A DNA stretch of 64,000 bases from Solibacillus sp. FSL W7-1436 (GCF_038007305.1 NZ_JBBOWV010000001.1:2408501-2472500); one strand, 5' to 3'. Positions 46,263-55,889 are shown, counted from the stretch's first letter. A program made the numbers and translations. The notes: generated from the sequence alone by a model not told the origin.

Positions 46263-46571
46263 ATGGCGATTAATCCAATAACATTCATGTCTCCTGCGCA
46301 ATCCGTGAATGAAGTGAATGTTCAGAATCAACTGACTCCTGCAAATGCCCAGCAGCAATTTGCAGATACACTAAAAGAAGCGATTGCAAGTGTCAATGAA
46401 CATCAAAAAACATCAGATATAATGACTCAAAAATTAATTAACGGTGGAGATGTTGATCTTTTTGAAGTAATGGTTGCTGCACAAAAAGCAAGTGTTACTT
46501 TAAACACAACAATTGAAGTTCGTAACAAAGCTGTGGAAGCTTATCAAGAAATTATGCGTATGAGTGTGTAA
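46263..46571 (+). CDS. fliE: Flagellar hook-basal body protein FliE
   Basis: FliE joins the MS ring to the rod. The C-terminal family motif is DLFEVMVAAQKASVTLNTTI with EVRNKAVEAYQEIMRMSV at the end. At 102 residues it has normal length. It lies seven bases after flgC and 57 bases before fliF. Confidence 0.96.
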   Translation: MAINPITFMSPAQSVNEVNVQNQLTPANAQQQFADTLKEAIASVNEHQKTSDIMTQKLINGGDVDLFEVMVAAQKASVTLNTTIEVRNKAVEAYQEIMRMSV

Positions 46572-46628
46572 TGATTTGGAAAACGACGGACAAATTGTTG
46601 GGCATTCACTTTAAGCGGAGGATTCATA

Positions 46629-48227
46629 ATGAATGAACGACTTACAAAAATTAAAAGCGACTCAACCGGTTTCTGGAAAAGTCGCACCAAAAACCAAAAA
46701 GGTGCACTAATCGGTGCCTTTGCAGCGGTCATTGCGATTGCAGCGGTAATTACGTATTTCTCAACACGCACGACAATGGCCCCGTTATTTCCGGAGATGT
46801 CACAGGCTGAAGTAGGGAAAATTACGGAAGTGCTTACTTCACAAGGAGTAAAGTACGAAGTGACAAACGCCGGGACAGTAATATTAGTACCGGAAAATCA
46901 AGTACAGGACTTACAAGTGTCATTAGCAGCCCAGGGTTATCCTGATTCTGGGGAAATTGACACGTCTTTTTTTACTTCCAACGCAGGCTTTGGGATGACA
47001 GATAATGAATTCAACGTAATTAAGCAAGCGACGATCGAAACGGATCTGGCGAATTTAGTTCGAAAATTCGAAGGTGTAAAAGATGCAAACGTGATGATTA
47101 CTTTACCTGAAGAAGGTGTATTTCTAAAAGATGCCAAAGGTGAAGCACAGGCGGCAATTGTATTAAATACCGCACCCGGACACAAATTCACGTCTGACCA
47201 AATTAAAGGATTATTTAATTTGGTATCGATGAGTATCCCGAATTTACCAAAAGAAAATATCACGATCATGAATCAGTACTCTGAATATTACGATTTGGCT
47301 TCAGCAGAAAGCGGTGGCGACGGAATCAATTCAGTTACTGGACAAATGGAAGTGAAGAAAACGATAGAGCGTGATTTGCAGCGTCAAGTGCAGCAAATGC
47401 TCGGTACATTAATCGGTCAGGATAAAGTTGTAGTAAATGTATCGGCTGATATTGACTTTAAAAAAGAAAATCGCGAAGAAAATTTAATCCGACCAGTTGA
47501 TGAGGAAAATATGGAAGGTATTGAAATAAGTGCCCAACGTATTACGGAATCATATTCAGGCGGTGCTGGAGGATCGGTGGCAGAAGGTCCTACTGAAGCC
47601 GGAAGTGTAACAGATAACTTCGTGGATTATGCAGAAGGAACAAACAGTGACGGCGATTATGAACGAGTGGAAGAGACGATTAACAATGATGTGAACCGGA
47701 TACGCCGTGAAATACAGGAAAGTCCTTACAAAATCCGTAATTTAGGGATTCAGGTAGTGGTAGATCCCCCGAATGCTGAAGAAGGATTCGATCAAGGTGT
47801 TCGTACAGATATTGAACAAATTTTATCGACAATTGTCCGTACATCGATTGATCAAGAAGCTGCAGGGAATCTGACAGACGAAGATATTGCAAATCGTATC
47901 GTCGTGTCCGTACAGCAATTCCAAGGAAATGATACAGCGGATGATCAGCCGCAATCGGTTATTCCTTGGTGGGTCTGGGTAATTGGCGGTATATTGGTTG
48001 TTGCAATTATATTACTCGCCGTTAATGTGATGCGTGCACGCCGACGTAAGCAAGATGAAGAAGAGCTGGAGATTTTAGAACAACAACAGCAGTTAATAGA
48101 AATAGAAGATATTTCCGAAGAAAAAGAAACTGAAGCGACTGTACGACGCAAGCAATTAGAGAAAATGGCCAAAGATAAGCCGGAAGATTTTGCGAAATTA
48201 TTGCGTAGTTGGATTGCTGAAGACTAA
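46629..48227 (+). CDS. fliF: Flagellar M-ring protein FliF
   Basis: FliF forms the MS ring, the base on which the rod, switch and export gate assemble. Two transmembrane segments frame a large extracytoplasmic part: ALIGAFAAVIAIAAVITYF near residues 20-38 and WVWVIGGILVVAIILLAV near 446-463. Ring-building motifs include MAPLFPEMSQAEVGKITEVL near 50 and RVSVMITLPE-like ANVMITLPEEGVFLKD near 155. The acidic cytoplasmic tail (EEELEILEQQQQL to LLRSWIAED) is the FliG-binding end. Length is 532 residues. Confidence 0.97.
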   Translation: MNERLTKIKSDSTGFWKSRTKNQKGALIGAFAAVIAIAAVITYFSTRTTMAPLFPEMSQAEVGKITEVLTSQGVKYEVTNAGTVILVPENQVQDLQVSLAAQGYPDSGEIDTSFFTSNAGFGMTDNEFNVIKQATIETDLANLVRKFEGVKDANVMITLPEEGVFLKDAKGEAQAAIVLNTAPGHKFTSDQIKGLFNLVSMSIPNLPKENITIMNQYSEYYDLASAESGGDGINSVTGQMEVKKTIERDLQRQVQQMLGTLIGQDKVVVNVSADIDFKKENREENLIRPVDEENMEGIEISAQRITESYSGGAGGSVAEGPTEAGSVTDNFVDYAEGTNSDGDYERVEETINNDVNRIRREIQESPYKIRNLGIQVVVDPPNAEEGFDQGVRTDIEQILSTIVRTSIDQEAAGNLTDEDIANRIVVSVQQFQGNDTADDQPQSVIPWWVWVIGGILVVAIILLAVNVMRARRRKQDEEELEILEQQQQLIEIEDISEEKETEATVRRKQLEKMAKDKPEDFAKLLRSWIAED

Positions 48228-48241
48228 TAGGAGGTTCCGCT

Positions 48242-49255
48242 GTGTCCAAGAAAGATAAAGACCTATCAGGAAAGCAAAAGGCTGCTTTACTGTTAATTTC
48301 TCTAGGACCGGAAGTTTCGGCTTCTGTATATAAGCATTTAAGTGAAGAGGAAATTGAACGTCTGACACTGGAAATTTCAAGTGTTAAAAGAGTGGAGTCA
48401 ACTATCAAAGAAGAAATTATAGAAGAATTTCATCAGATTGCACTCGCGCAGGACTATATTACGCAAGGCGGTATAGGGTATGCGAAGACGGTACTGGAAA
48501 AAGCTTTAGGTGCTGAACAGGCACAGGCGATATTGAATCGTTTAACTTCTTCATTACAAGTAAGACCATTTGATTTTGCCAGAAAAGCAGATCCGGCACA
48601 AATTTTCAATTTTATCCAAAATGAGCACCCTCAAACAATTGCTCTTATTCTTTCGTATTTAGACCCGGGGCAAGCGGGGGTTATTCTTTCTTCGTTACCA
48701 CAGGAAGTACAGGCGGATATTGCGAAGCGTATTGCCATTATGGAATCGACGTCTCCGGAAGTCATTAGCGAAATCGAATCGGTTTTAGAGCGAAAACTAT
48801 CATCTACCGTAACTCAGGACTATACAGAAACGGGTGGTGTAGATGCAGTCGTGGAAGTATTGAATGGTGTGGACCGTCAAACAGAGAAAACGATTCTGGA
48901 TGCGCTCGAAATTCAGGATCCTGAACTTGCCGAAGAAATTAAAAAGCGCATGTTTGTATTTGAAGATATCGTTACCCTCGATAATCGTTCAATCCAGCGT
49001 GTTATTCGTGACTGTGAAAACGAAGATTTGCTGTTATCAATGAAAGTATCTTCAGAAGAAGTAAAAGAAATTATTTTCCGCAATATGTCACAACGTATGG
49101 CGGAGACATTCCGTGAAGAAATGGATATTATGGGCCCTGTGCGTTTACGTGATGTAGAAGAAGCGCAGTCCCGGATTGTAGCGGTTATCCGACGTTTGGA
49201 AGATGCAGGTGAAATTATTATTGCCCGTGGCGGAGGAGATGATGTGATTGTCTAA
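48242..49255 (+). CDS. fliG: Flagellar motor switch protein FliG
   Basis: FliG transmits torque from the stators to the rotor and sets rotation direction. The N-terminal FliF-binding part begins MSKKDKDLSGKQKAALLLIS. The EHPQTIALILSYL motif is near residue 124. The C-terminal charged torque helix region includes FEDIVTLDNRSIQRVIRDCE near 239 and LRDVEEAQSRIVAVIRRLED near 303. Length is 337 residues. It starts at GTG 48242 after AGGAGGTTCCGC and overlaps fliH by eight bases. Confidence 0.97.
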   Translation: MSKKDKDLSGKQKAALLLISLGPEVSASVYKHLSEEEIERLTLEISSVKRVESTIKEEIIEEFHQIALAQDYITQGGIGYAKTVLEKALGAEQAQAILNRLTSSLQVRPFDFARKADPAQIFNFIQNEHPQTIALILSYLDPGQAGVILSSLPQEVQADIAKRIAIMESTSPEVISEIESVLERKLSSTVTQDYTETGGVDAVVEVLNGVDRQTEKTILDALEIQDPELAEEIKKRMFVFEDIVTLDNRSIQRVIRDCENEDLLLSMKVSSEEVKEIIFRNMSQRMAETFREEMDIMGPVRLRDVEEAQSRIVAVIRRLEDAGEIIIARGGGDDVIV

Positions 49256-50045
49256 AATCATCCGTTCAACAAATGCACAGCAACCTGAAGAGTCCCGGAT
49301 TGTAGAAATTAAACTTCAAAATTTCTTCGAGCCGATCCATTATGGGAAAACGGAAGATGAACGTATAGAGGAATTGTCCCAGCAAAAATCGATAGACATT
49401 GAAGCAGAACGTCAGCAAATGCTGGCACAGGCCAATGATGAAATTGAACAGCAAAAAGCCCAATTCGAGCAATATCGATCAGAGCAGCTTGCTGCAATTG
49501 AAGCATTAAAGCAAACGTGGGAAGAAGAAAAGATTATTCTTCAACAGGAAGCTTATGACGGCGGTTTTGCGCAAGGATATGAAGATGGCGTACAAAAGGC
49601 AAATGCAGCGATGCAGCAGTCAATACATGAGGCAAATGAGACGATGGCAAATGCGCAAAAAAATGCTGCATCCTATATCGAGTCCCAGGAGTCCGTCCTG
49701 TTGGATCTTGCATTAACAGCTGCAGAGCGCATCATCCATACAGCACTTGACCGTGACGATGAAATATTCGTGTCCATTGTAAGACGCGGCCTAAAAGAAG
49801 CACGTGAAATGAAAGAAATTAAATTATATGTTTCACCGAAATATCATCCGATTGTAACAGAACAGCAAAAGGAATTGGCGGAAATGTTTCCGGTAAATGT
49901 TCCGTTTATGATATTTGTCAATGAAGATTTAGAGGATTCGGAAAGTTATATTGAAACAAATCATGGACGTATCGTTGTTTCAATTGACGAACAATTGCAG
50001 GAGCTCCGCAGACAGTTATACGAACTAATCGAAAGTAAGGAATGA
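49248..50045 (+). CDS. fliH: Flagellar assembly protein FliH
   Basis: FliH regulates the export ATPase FliI and links it to the C-ring. The protein is a long Glu/Gln-rich coiled coil (about residues 40-110) with the glycine-spaced YDGGFAQGYEDGVQKAN. A C-terminal domain follows, resembling V-ATPase E-type subunits (LLDLALTAAERIIHTALDRD, then IYVSPKYHPIV-like KLYVSPKYHPIVTEQQ). Length is 265 residues. The start is TTG 49248, supported by GGAGGAGAT upstream. Confidence 0.93.
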   Translation: MSKIIRSTNAQQPEESRIVEIKLQNFFEPIHYGKTEDERIEELSQQKSIDIEAERQQMLAQANDEIEQQKAQFEQYRSEQLAAIEALKQTWEEEKIILQQEAYDGGFAQGYEDGVQKANAAMQQSIHEANETMANAQKNAASYIESQESVLLDLALTAAERIIHTALDRDDEIFVSIVRRGLKEAREMKEIKLYVSPKYHPIVTEQQKELAEMFPVNVPFMIFVNEDLEDSESYIETNHGRIVVSIDEQLQELRRQLYELIESKE

Positions 50046-50050
50046 TAAGG

Positions 50051-51376
50051 ATGAAAATGGCTCAATTAGTTGAACAAATTCCTAATCTTAATACATTTAA
50101 AAAGTATGGTAGAGTGACGAGGGTTGTCGGCTTGATGATTGAGTCCCAAGGTCCTGAAAGTTCCATCGGGGACGTATGTAAAATCCATATCCAAACATCG
50201 AAAAATGGTCCGCAGGTAATGCTGGCAGAAGTCGTGGGATTCAAAGATGAGATCGTGATTTTAATGCCGTACTCTTCATTGAAGGAAATTTCGATCGGCT
50301 GTCTTGTAGAGGGAACAGGTTCACCGCTGGAAGTGAAAGTAGGTCCGGAACTGATCGGGAAAGTACTTGACGCAATGGGCAACCCGTTTGATGGGCAACC
50401 ATTGCCAAAAGGACTAACAACAGTCCCGACAGAGAAAGAGCCGCCAAATCCTTTGAATCGTCCTCCGATTAACGAACAGTTAGAGGTCGGAGTAAAGGCG
50501 ATCGACGGAATGCTTACAGTCGGCAGCGGTCAGCGTGTAGGTATATTTGCAGGATCGGGCGTTGGAAAAAGTACATTACTTGGAATGATCGCCCGGAACA
50601 CGGAAGCGGATATTAATGTTATTGCCCTAGTAGGAGAACGTGGCCGTGAAGTACGGGAGTTTATCGAACGGGATTTAGGTCCGGAAGGTTTACAGCGGTC
50701 GGTGGTCGTAGCCGCTACTAGTGACCAGCCTGCATTAATGCGGATTAAAGCCGCATTTACCGCAACAGCGATTGCAGAGTATTTCAGGGACCGCGGCAAG
50801 AATGTCATGTTAATGATGGATTCCGTAACACGTGTTGCGATGGCACAGCGTGAAATTGGACTGGCAATCGGTGAACCGCCTGCAACTAGAGGTTATACAC
50901 CATCCGTTTTTGCAATATTACCAACATTATTGGAACGGTCAGGTACAAATATAAATGGGACAATTACCGCATTTTATACAGTGCTTGTCGACGGTGATGA
51001 TATGAACGAACCAATTGCGGATGCGGTCCGGGGGATTTTGGACGGTCATATTGTACTGGACCGGAATCTTGCCAACAAAGGACAATATCCGGCGATTAAT
51101 GTATTAAAAAGCGTTAGTCGGTTGATGAATCATATTGCACAGCCTGAGCATGTTCGTGCAGCTAGCCGCTTGAGGGAATTATACTACAGCTATTCCAAAT
51201 CAGAGGATCTGATCAATATCGGGGCATATAAGCGCGGGACATCGAAGGAAATCGATGAGGCGATCATGTATGAGCCGCTCATTACGCAATTTTTAAAGCA
51301 AGGGTATAAAGATAAAATTTCGATCGATCAAACTGTCAATGAAATTATCGCTTTATCGAATGGTGGTGCCCGTTAA
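50051..51376 (+). CDS. fliI: Flagellum-specific ATP synthase FliI
   Basis: FliI is the ATPase that energises and unfolds substrates for flagellar type III export. It is F1-beta-like: Walker A GIFAGSGVGKSTLLG is near residue 162. Further blocks are ALVGERGREVREFIERDLG near 193, VMLMMDSVTRVAMAQREIGL near 250 and EPPATRGYTPSVFA. Candidate starts are ATG 50042, 50051 and 50057. AAGGA at 50037-50041 spaces best to 50051 (441 residues). It overlaps or abuts fliH depending on the start. Confidence 0.96.
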   Translation: MKMAQLVEQIPNLNTFKKYGRVTRVVGLMIESQGPESSIGDVCKIHIQTSKNGPQVMLAEVVGFKDEIVILMPYSSLKEISIGCLVEGTGSPLEVKVGPELIGKVLDAMGNPFDGQPLPKGLTTVPTEKEPPNPLNRPPINEQLEVGVKAIDGMLTVGSGQRVGIFAGSGVGKSTLLGMIARNTEADINVIALVGERGREVREFIERDLGPEGLQRSVVVAATSDQPALMRIKAAFTATAIAEYFRDRGKNVMLMMDSVTRVAMAQREIGLAIGEPPATRGYTPSVFAILPTLLERSGTNINGTITAFYTVLVDGDDMNEPIADAVRGILDGHIVLDRNLANKGQYPAINVLKSVSRLMNHIAQPEHVRAASRLRELYYSYSKSEDLINIGAYKRGTSKEIDEAIMYEPLITQFLKQGYKDKISIDQTVNEIIALSNGGAR

Positions 51377-51378
51377 CT

Positions 51379-51825
51379 ATGAAATATAATTATCGTTTCG
51401 AAAAAATTCTTGTCGTTAAAGATCAGGAAAAAACGGAATCGGAACTGGCTTTTAAAGAATCGGTACAAGTGTTTGAGGAAATCGCTACAAAACTGTATGA
51501 CCTGTTAAAGAAAAAGGAAGATCTAATCGAGTATCAGCAGGAACGGTTAAAAATCGGGTCTTCCATCGATGAAATCAACCATTACTCGAAATTTATCGAT
51601 AGTATGGAAAAATCAATCGAGGATGCACAGCAAAAGGTCATGCAGGCACGCGCCAAAATGAATTGGCATGAGCAAAAATTGTTGGAAAAAAGTCTGGAAG
51701 TACGTAAATATGAAAAAATGCGTGAAAGAGATCATGAAAGATTCATAGAAGACCAACTTCATATAGAAGCAATTCAGCTGGATGAGCTTTCGACAATTGC
51801 GTATTACAAGAAGGAAATCAGGTGA
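51379..51825 (+). CDS. fliJ: Flagellar export chaperone FliJ
   Basis: FliJ is a small coiled-coil protein that escorts export substrates and activates the FliI-gate complex. Most of the 148 residues form a long two-helix coiled coil (KYNYRFEKILVVKDQEKTES at the start, RKYEKMRERDHERFIEDQLH near the end). The beginning YRFEKILxxK is typical of FliJ. It starts two bases after fliI, and the stop is five bases before the next gene. Confidence 0.93.
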   Translation: MKYNYRFEKILVVKDQEKTESELAFKESVQVFEEIATKLYDLLKKKEDLIEYQQERLKIGSSIDEINHYSKFIDSMEKSIEDAQQKVMQARAKMNWHEQKLLEKSLEVRKYEKMRERDHERFIEDQLHIEAIQLDELSTIAYYKKEIR

Positions 51826-51829
51826 TTCC

Positions 51830-52444
51830 GTGGCAAAAAAAATAAAAAATACGATGGAACAAGTGGAAGAAATGGAATTGGAAAGCCAATCTCCAGGTTT
51901 TTTCAAAAAGTTTTTCTACCTATTCTTAATCCCGTTCATGTTTCTCATCGCAATTTTATTGGTTATTACAACTATGACGGAATATAACGTGTTTAAAATG
52001 GCGGATGAGGCAATTGATAAGATCCCGTTTATCAGCTCGGATGAAAAAGAGGGAGCAGTTGAAAACAGCTCATTAAGTGAACAAAAAGTAGTAGAGCTGC
52101 AAGCGGAAATTCAAGAAAAAGAAGCGAAGATTTCCCAGCTCCAATCACAAATTGATGCTACAGCGACTGAAAAGGAAGAACTTTTAATAGAGCAGGAACG
52201 ATTGCAGTTTGAAATTGAAAAACTGCAGCGAGATCAGGAAGAATCGAAAAAAGAGTTTAAAGAAATTCTTTCAACTTTCGAAAAAATGTCTGCAAGAAAA
52301 GCGGCACCTATATTAGTTGAAATGAGTGACACAGAAAGCGTGCGTATTATGTCGGAAATGAAACCCGATACTTTATCAGCTATTTTCGCAAAAATGGAAC
52401 CGGCAGATGCTGCCCGCTTTACAGAGCTTTTATCACAGCAATAA
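51830..52444 (+). CDS. ylxF: YlxF/MotE-like flagellar operon membrane protein
   Basis: The protein has one N-terminal transmembrane segment (FFYLFLIPFMFLIAILLVI, about residues 24-42), then a long coiled coil (about 80-145). A C-terminal MgtE-N/MotE-like helical domain follows (FEKMSARKAAPILVEMSDTE and MKPDTLSAIFAKMEPADAARF). It matches YlxF of the B. subtilis fla/che operon, whose exact function is unsettled; the MotE family acts as a motility chaperone. I chose GTG 51830 (204 residues) following AGGTGA. The long in-frame extension upstream lies within fliJ. Confidence 0.88.
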   Translation: MAKKIKNTMEQVEEMELESQSPGFFKKFFYLFLIPFMFLIAILLVITTMTEYNVFKMADEAIDKIPFISSDEKEGAVENSSLSEQKVVELQAEIQEKEAKISQLQSQIDATATEKEELLIEQERLQFEIEKLQRDQEESKKEFKEILSTFEKMSARKAAPILVEMSDTESVRIMSEMKPDTLSAIFAKMEPADAARFTELLSQQ

Positions 52445-52469
52445 ACCTTGAATGGAGGAGGTGCAGTAA

Positions 52470-53687
52470 ATGAATATAGCAATGTTTCAAACAGTAAAAA
52501 TGCCGAAGCAAGATTTCCAGCCAAACACTGTAAAAACAGCAAAGCCGGATTCAAAAGCATTTGGAAGTGTATTTAATTCGATGATTTCAAAGTCGTCTGC
52601 TCCTACCAAGAAACCTGAAATGTCAGATCCGCCGCTAGCTGAAAGAATGTCCGGAATTTTTGAAGAGGACTCGCTGGAAAGTTTACTCGAACAATTAGGT
52701 GTGAACCTGGATGAGTCGGGGCTCTTCGCATTAGTAGGTGAAGAAAGTACACCGGTTGCGCTGGACGAACTCATGACATTGGATAACTTGACGGAGCTGT
52801 TAGGAATGACAAAAGCGGAGTTAAGTCAAATTCTTGAACAGTTATTAGGGGACACGAAGCAGGAAATTACGGATGTATGGTCTCTTATAGAACAGGCACC
52901 GCATATTTTAAATGAAGTAATGGCAGCTGTGCAGAAGCCTGAGCAAAACAATACACAGCAGAAAGAATTGCTGCAGATTGTCCAGCTGTTGAAGTTGGCT
53001 CAACTGGCCGGAAGTAAAGTCGATACGGTCTATCAACAGGAAATTCAGTTAAACAGTTTAAAAGATGCATTGCTGGCATTGGCGAATGAAGCCCGGAAAT
53101 TAGCAGGTACAGAGCAGAGTACGACGAAAACCACGACTTTCCAACAAGTAGCACAGCAAACTACTGCAAAAGTTGAGACGGATACGCAAACAGCAGGTCA
53201 TTTACAGCAGCAAGTGACACATTCCAAAACTGTGACCGTTACATTACCTGCAGAAAAGCCTGCGCAATCGGATGCATTAATAAAAGAAATTCAAAACTTG
53301 ATCAATCGCAGCCAGCTTTCAGGACAGCCAGGTAATATGAAATTATTCCTGAAACTGTTTCCGGAAAACCTTGGTCAAATACGAATTGAATTGGTTCAGA
53401 AAGACGGAATCATGACTGCCCGATTATTGGCGACGACAGCGATGGGCAAAGAACTGCTGGAAAATAATATTAACCAGTTAAAAGCCGGTTTTGTCTCTCA
53501 AAATATCCAAATGGAACGAATCGATGTTGCACAGTCTTTACAGGACGCCGATCGGAATGCGCGTGATCAAAACTTCTTCAATAACTTCTTCCGTCAAAAA
53601 GATGGAGAAGAACAGGAGAATAAAGAAGATACGCTAGAAGAAGAAAATATTTCATTTAAAGATCTATTAAGCGAGGAGGTAGAATAA
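52470..53687 (+). CDS. fliK: Flagellar hook-length control protein FliK
   Basis: FliK is the secreted ruler that measures hook length and triggers the FlhB-dependent substrate switch. The N-terminal 260 residues are Gln/Thr-rich with weak conservation. The C-terminal domain from about residue 285 carries GNMKLFLKLFPENLGQIRIE and NINQLKAGFVSQNIQMERID, the conserved FliK-C fold. Length is 405 residues. The start follows ATGGAGGAGGTGCAG. Compare YlqG at 31771, which shares the same C-terminal pattern. Confidence 0.94.
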   Translation: MNIAMFQTVKMPKQDFQPNTVKTAKPDSKAFGSVFNSMISKSSAPTKKPEMSDPPLAERMSGIFEEDSLESLLEQLGVNLDESGLFALVGEESTPVALDELMTLDNLTELLGMTKAELSQILEQLLGDTKQEITDVWSLIEQAPHILNEVMAAVQKPEQNNTQQKELLQIVQLLKLAQLAGSKVDTVYQQEIQLNSLKDALLALANEARKLAGTEQSTTKTTTFQQVAQQTTAKVETDTQTAGHLQQQVTHSKTVTVTLPAEKPAQSDALIKEIQNLINRSQLSGQPGNMKLFLKLFPENLGQIRIELVQKDGIMTARLLATTAMGKELLENNINQLKAGFVSQNIQMERIDVAQSLQDADRNARDQNFFNNFFRQKDGEEQENKEDTLEEENISFKDLLSEEVE

Positions 53688-54383
53688 GTGGCAAACTCAA
53701 TTTCAAATGATTTTTATTTACCGGCGAATAATGCAAATTTCAAAGTATCGAATAAACAAGATAATGGAGCGCTAGGGAAAGACGCGTTTCTACAAATATT
53801 AATTACCCAATTGCAAAACCAGGATCCGACAAGCCCGATGGATGATAAGGAATTTATTGCACAGATGGCCCAATTTTCTTCGCTTGAACAAATGCAAAAT
53901 ATGACAAAGGCGTTGGAGAATCTGCTTGAATCAAACCAACAGTCACAATTAATGAATTATTCAACATTTGTCGGCAAAGAAGTGAAGTGGCATGAAATTA
54001 CAGACAAAGTGGATGCAGACAACAAGCCGATCTACAACGAAGGAACAGGCGCAATTCAGGAATTAAAGTTTGTTGAGGGCGAGGCCGTGTTTGTGCTGGC
54101 TGACGGCAAGGAAATTAACCCGGGCAATATTTCATCAATTCTTGGCAGTACGGGTGCAGCAGAGCCGGTAGTACCAGCAGGAAATCCGCTAGCGGAAGCA
54201 AGCCAGATGATCGGGCAGACCGTTCAATATACGAATGGTGACCAGATCGTTGAGGCAATTATAGAAGCGATCAAAACAAATAATGTGAATATCGAATATA
54301 TTTTAAATGATGGTTCCCGTTTAACGAAAGACCAGTTTACCGTGAGTTCACAAACAACCCAAAATGAAAATGCAGCAGAATAA
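53688..54383 (+). CDS. flgD: Flagellar hook capping protein FlgD
   Basis: FlgD caps the growing hook and guides FlgE polymerisation. The N-terminal FlgD motif is GKDAFLQILITQLQNQDPTS with PMDDKEFIAQMAQFSSLEQM (residues 29-70). The C-terminal part includes SQMIGQTVQYTNGDQIVEAI, a Tudor/SH3-like region. Length is 231 residues. Start is GTG 53688 after GCGAGGAGGTAGAATAA, directly after the fliK stop. Confidence 0.95.
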   Translation: MANSISNDFYLPANNANFKVSNKQDNGALGKDAFLQILITQLQNQDPTSPMDDKEFIAQMAQFSSLEQMQNMTKALENLLESNQQSQLMNYSTFVGKEVKWHEITDKVDADNKPIYNEGTGAIQELKFVEGEAVFVLADGKEINPGNISSILGSTGAAEPVVPAGNPLAEASQMIGQTVQYTNGDQIVEAIIEAIKTNNVNIEYILNDGSRLTKDQFTVSSQTTQNENAAE

Positions 54384-54395
54384 GAGGTGTGGCTG

Positions 54396-54770
54396 ATGAA
54401 CCGCGTCAATATTCAACATATCCCTTACCACCCGCCGATAAAGCCGGCAGTAAAGCAAAATACTGAGCAAATTTCAAAGCAGTCCTTTATGGATCATTTA
54501 AAACAGGCGACCGGTGATGAATTAAAAATAAGCAAGCATGCTGCAGAACGGCTGAATGAACGAAATATTTCCATAACAGATCGTGAATGGCAGCAAATTT
54601 CCGAGAAAGTGTTCGAGGCAAAAGATAAAGGTGTGAAGCAGCCATTAGTACTGTTAGATCAGGCAGCCTTAATTGTAAGTGCAAAAAATGCGACGGTTAT
54701 TACGGCATTGGATCGGAATGAAGCGAAACAGCAACTATTTACCAATATCGATGGAACAATCCTTTTATAG
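54396..54770 (+). CDS. Flagellar operon protein (TIGR02530-type)
   Basis: This 124-residue protein sits between flgD and flgE. Its second half (LKISKHAAERLNERNISITD and REWQQISEKVFEAKDKGVKQ, then ALDRNEAKQQLFTNIDGTIL) resembles the uncharacterised flagellar operon family TIGR02530 found at this position in many Firmicutes. The function is unknown; a hook-associated role is inferred from place only. ATG 54396 is favoured over GTG 54387 because AAGAGGTG (54382-54389) precedes it. Confidence 0.85.
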   Translation: MNRVNIQHIPYHPPIKPAVKQNTEQISKQSFMDHLKQATGDELKISKHAAERLNERNISITDREWQQISEKVFEAKDKGVKQPLVLLDQAALIVSAKNATVITALDRNEAKQQLFTNIDGTILL

Positions 54771-54873
54771 GCCGGACCTTCAGAAGTAAGGAAGCCTACA
54801 GTCGTTGAATGATAGATACGGCTGAACCAAAACAAAAAAACAGATTTGAGAAACGAAGGGAGAACGACATTTC

Positions 54874-55863
54874 ATGTTACGTTCAATGTATTCAGGTATT
54901 TCAGGCTTAAAAAACTTTCAGACAAAATTAGACGTGATTGGGAACAATATTTCAAATGTTAATACGTACGGCTATAAAAAAGAACGTACGGTATTTAAAG
55001 ATTTAATTTCACAAACACAAACAGGAGCATCTGCACCTTCAGCAACTCGGGGTGGGGTAAACATGATTCAAGTAGGATTAGGTTCACAACTGGCGGCAAT
55101 TGATACAATACACAATGCCGGTTCTATGCAGACGACAGGTCGTACATTGGATTTAGCTATTTCCGGTGACGGATTCTTTATGGTTGCCGATGCAGTTGAA
55201 TTTGATCAAGGCGATGCAGCAAACGGTGTTCCAGCTACAGCAGAAGGATTCACAAATACCCTTTATACTCGTGCAGGGAATTTCTATATGGATCGAAATG
55301 GATTCTTAGTTAACGGAGACGGTAAATACTTAGTAGGTTTTGCTGCAGATGTTACAGAGTATGATGCGATAGACCCTACAGCTGCACCTGGTTCAGGTTT
55401 TGATGAAAACAGACTGCAAGTTGCTGCAGGAGCTAACTTACTTGATCCTGATACTGGGGAATTACAAGAACAGGGAGCTACAACTGCTACTCCGATTCGT
55501 ATTCCGACAACAGCTCAATCTATGAGTATTTCACAGGACGGGACAATTTCATTTGTCGATTCGGCCGGAGATCTTCAATATGCTGGTACAGTAGTATTGG
55601 CGAAGTTCGCAAATGCGAGCGGTCTTGAAAAATCGGGAAGCAACTATTTCCGTACAACACCGAACTCGGGAGTAGTTTATGCTCAATTGGCAACACAGGA
55701 TGGAGTTGGTTCAGTTAACTCAGGATTCCTTGAAATGTCCAATGTAGACCTTTCGGATGAATTCACGGAGATGATTGTTGCACAGCGCGGGTTCCAGGCC
55801 AACTCCCGTATTATTACAACTTCGGATGAAATTTTACAAGAGCTTGTTAACTTAAAACGATAG
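54874..55863 (+). CDS. flgE: Flagellar hook protein FlgE
   Basis: FlgE polymerises into the hook. The rod/hook N-terminal motif is MLRSMYSGISGLKNFQTKLD with VIGNNISNVNTYGYKKERTV (residues 1-40), and LDLAISGDGFFMVA is near residue 92. The C-terminal motif is LEMSNVDLSDEFTEMIVAQRGFQANSR. Length is 329 residues, longer than B. subtilis FlgE (264), with extra sequence in the central surface domain (about 105-210). AAGGGAG lies about 11 bases upstream of the ATG. A GC-rich hairpin follows the stop. Confidence 0.94.
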   Translation: MLRSMYSGISGLKNFQTKLDVIGNNISNVNTYGYKKERTVFKDLISQTQTGASAPSATRGGVNMIQVGLGSQLAAIDTIHNAGSMQTTGRTLDLAISGDGFFMVADAVEFDQGDAANGVPATAEGFTNTLYTRAGNFYMDRNGFLVNGDGKYLVGFAADVTEYDAIDPTAAPGSGFDENRLQVAAGANLLDPDTGELQEQGATTATPIRIPTTAQSMSISQDGTISFVDSAGDLQYAGTVVLAKFANASGLEKSGSNYFRTTPNSGVVYAQLATQDGVGSVNSGFLEMSNVDLSDEFTEMIVAQRGFQANSRIITTSDEILQELVNLKR

Positions 55864-55889
55864 TTTAAATTTATTATAGAAGGGGGGCC

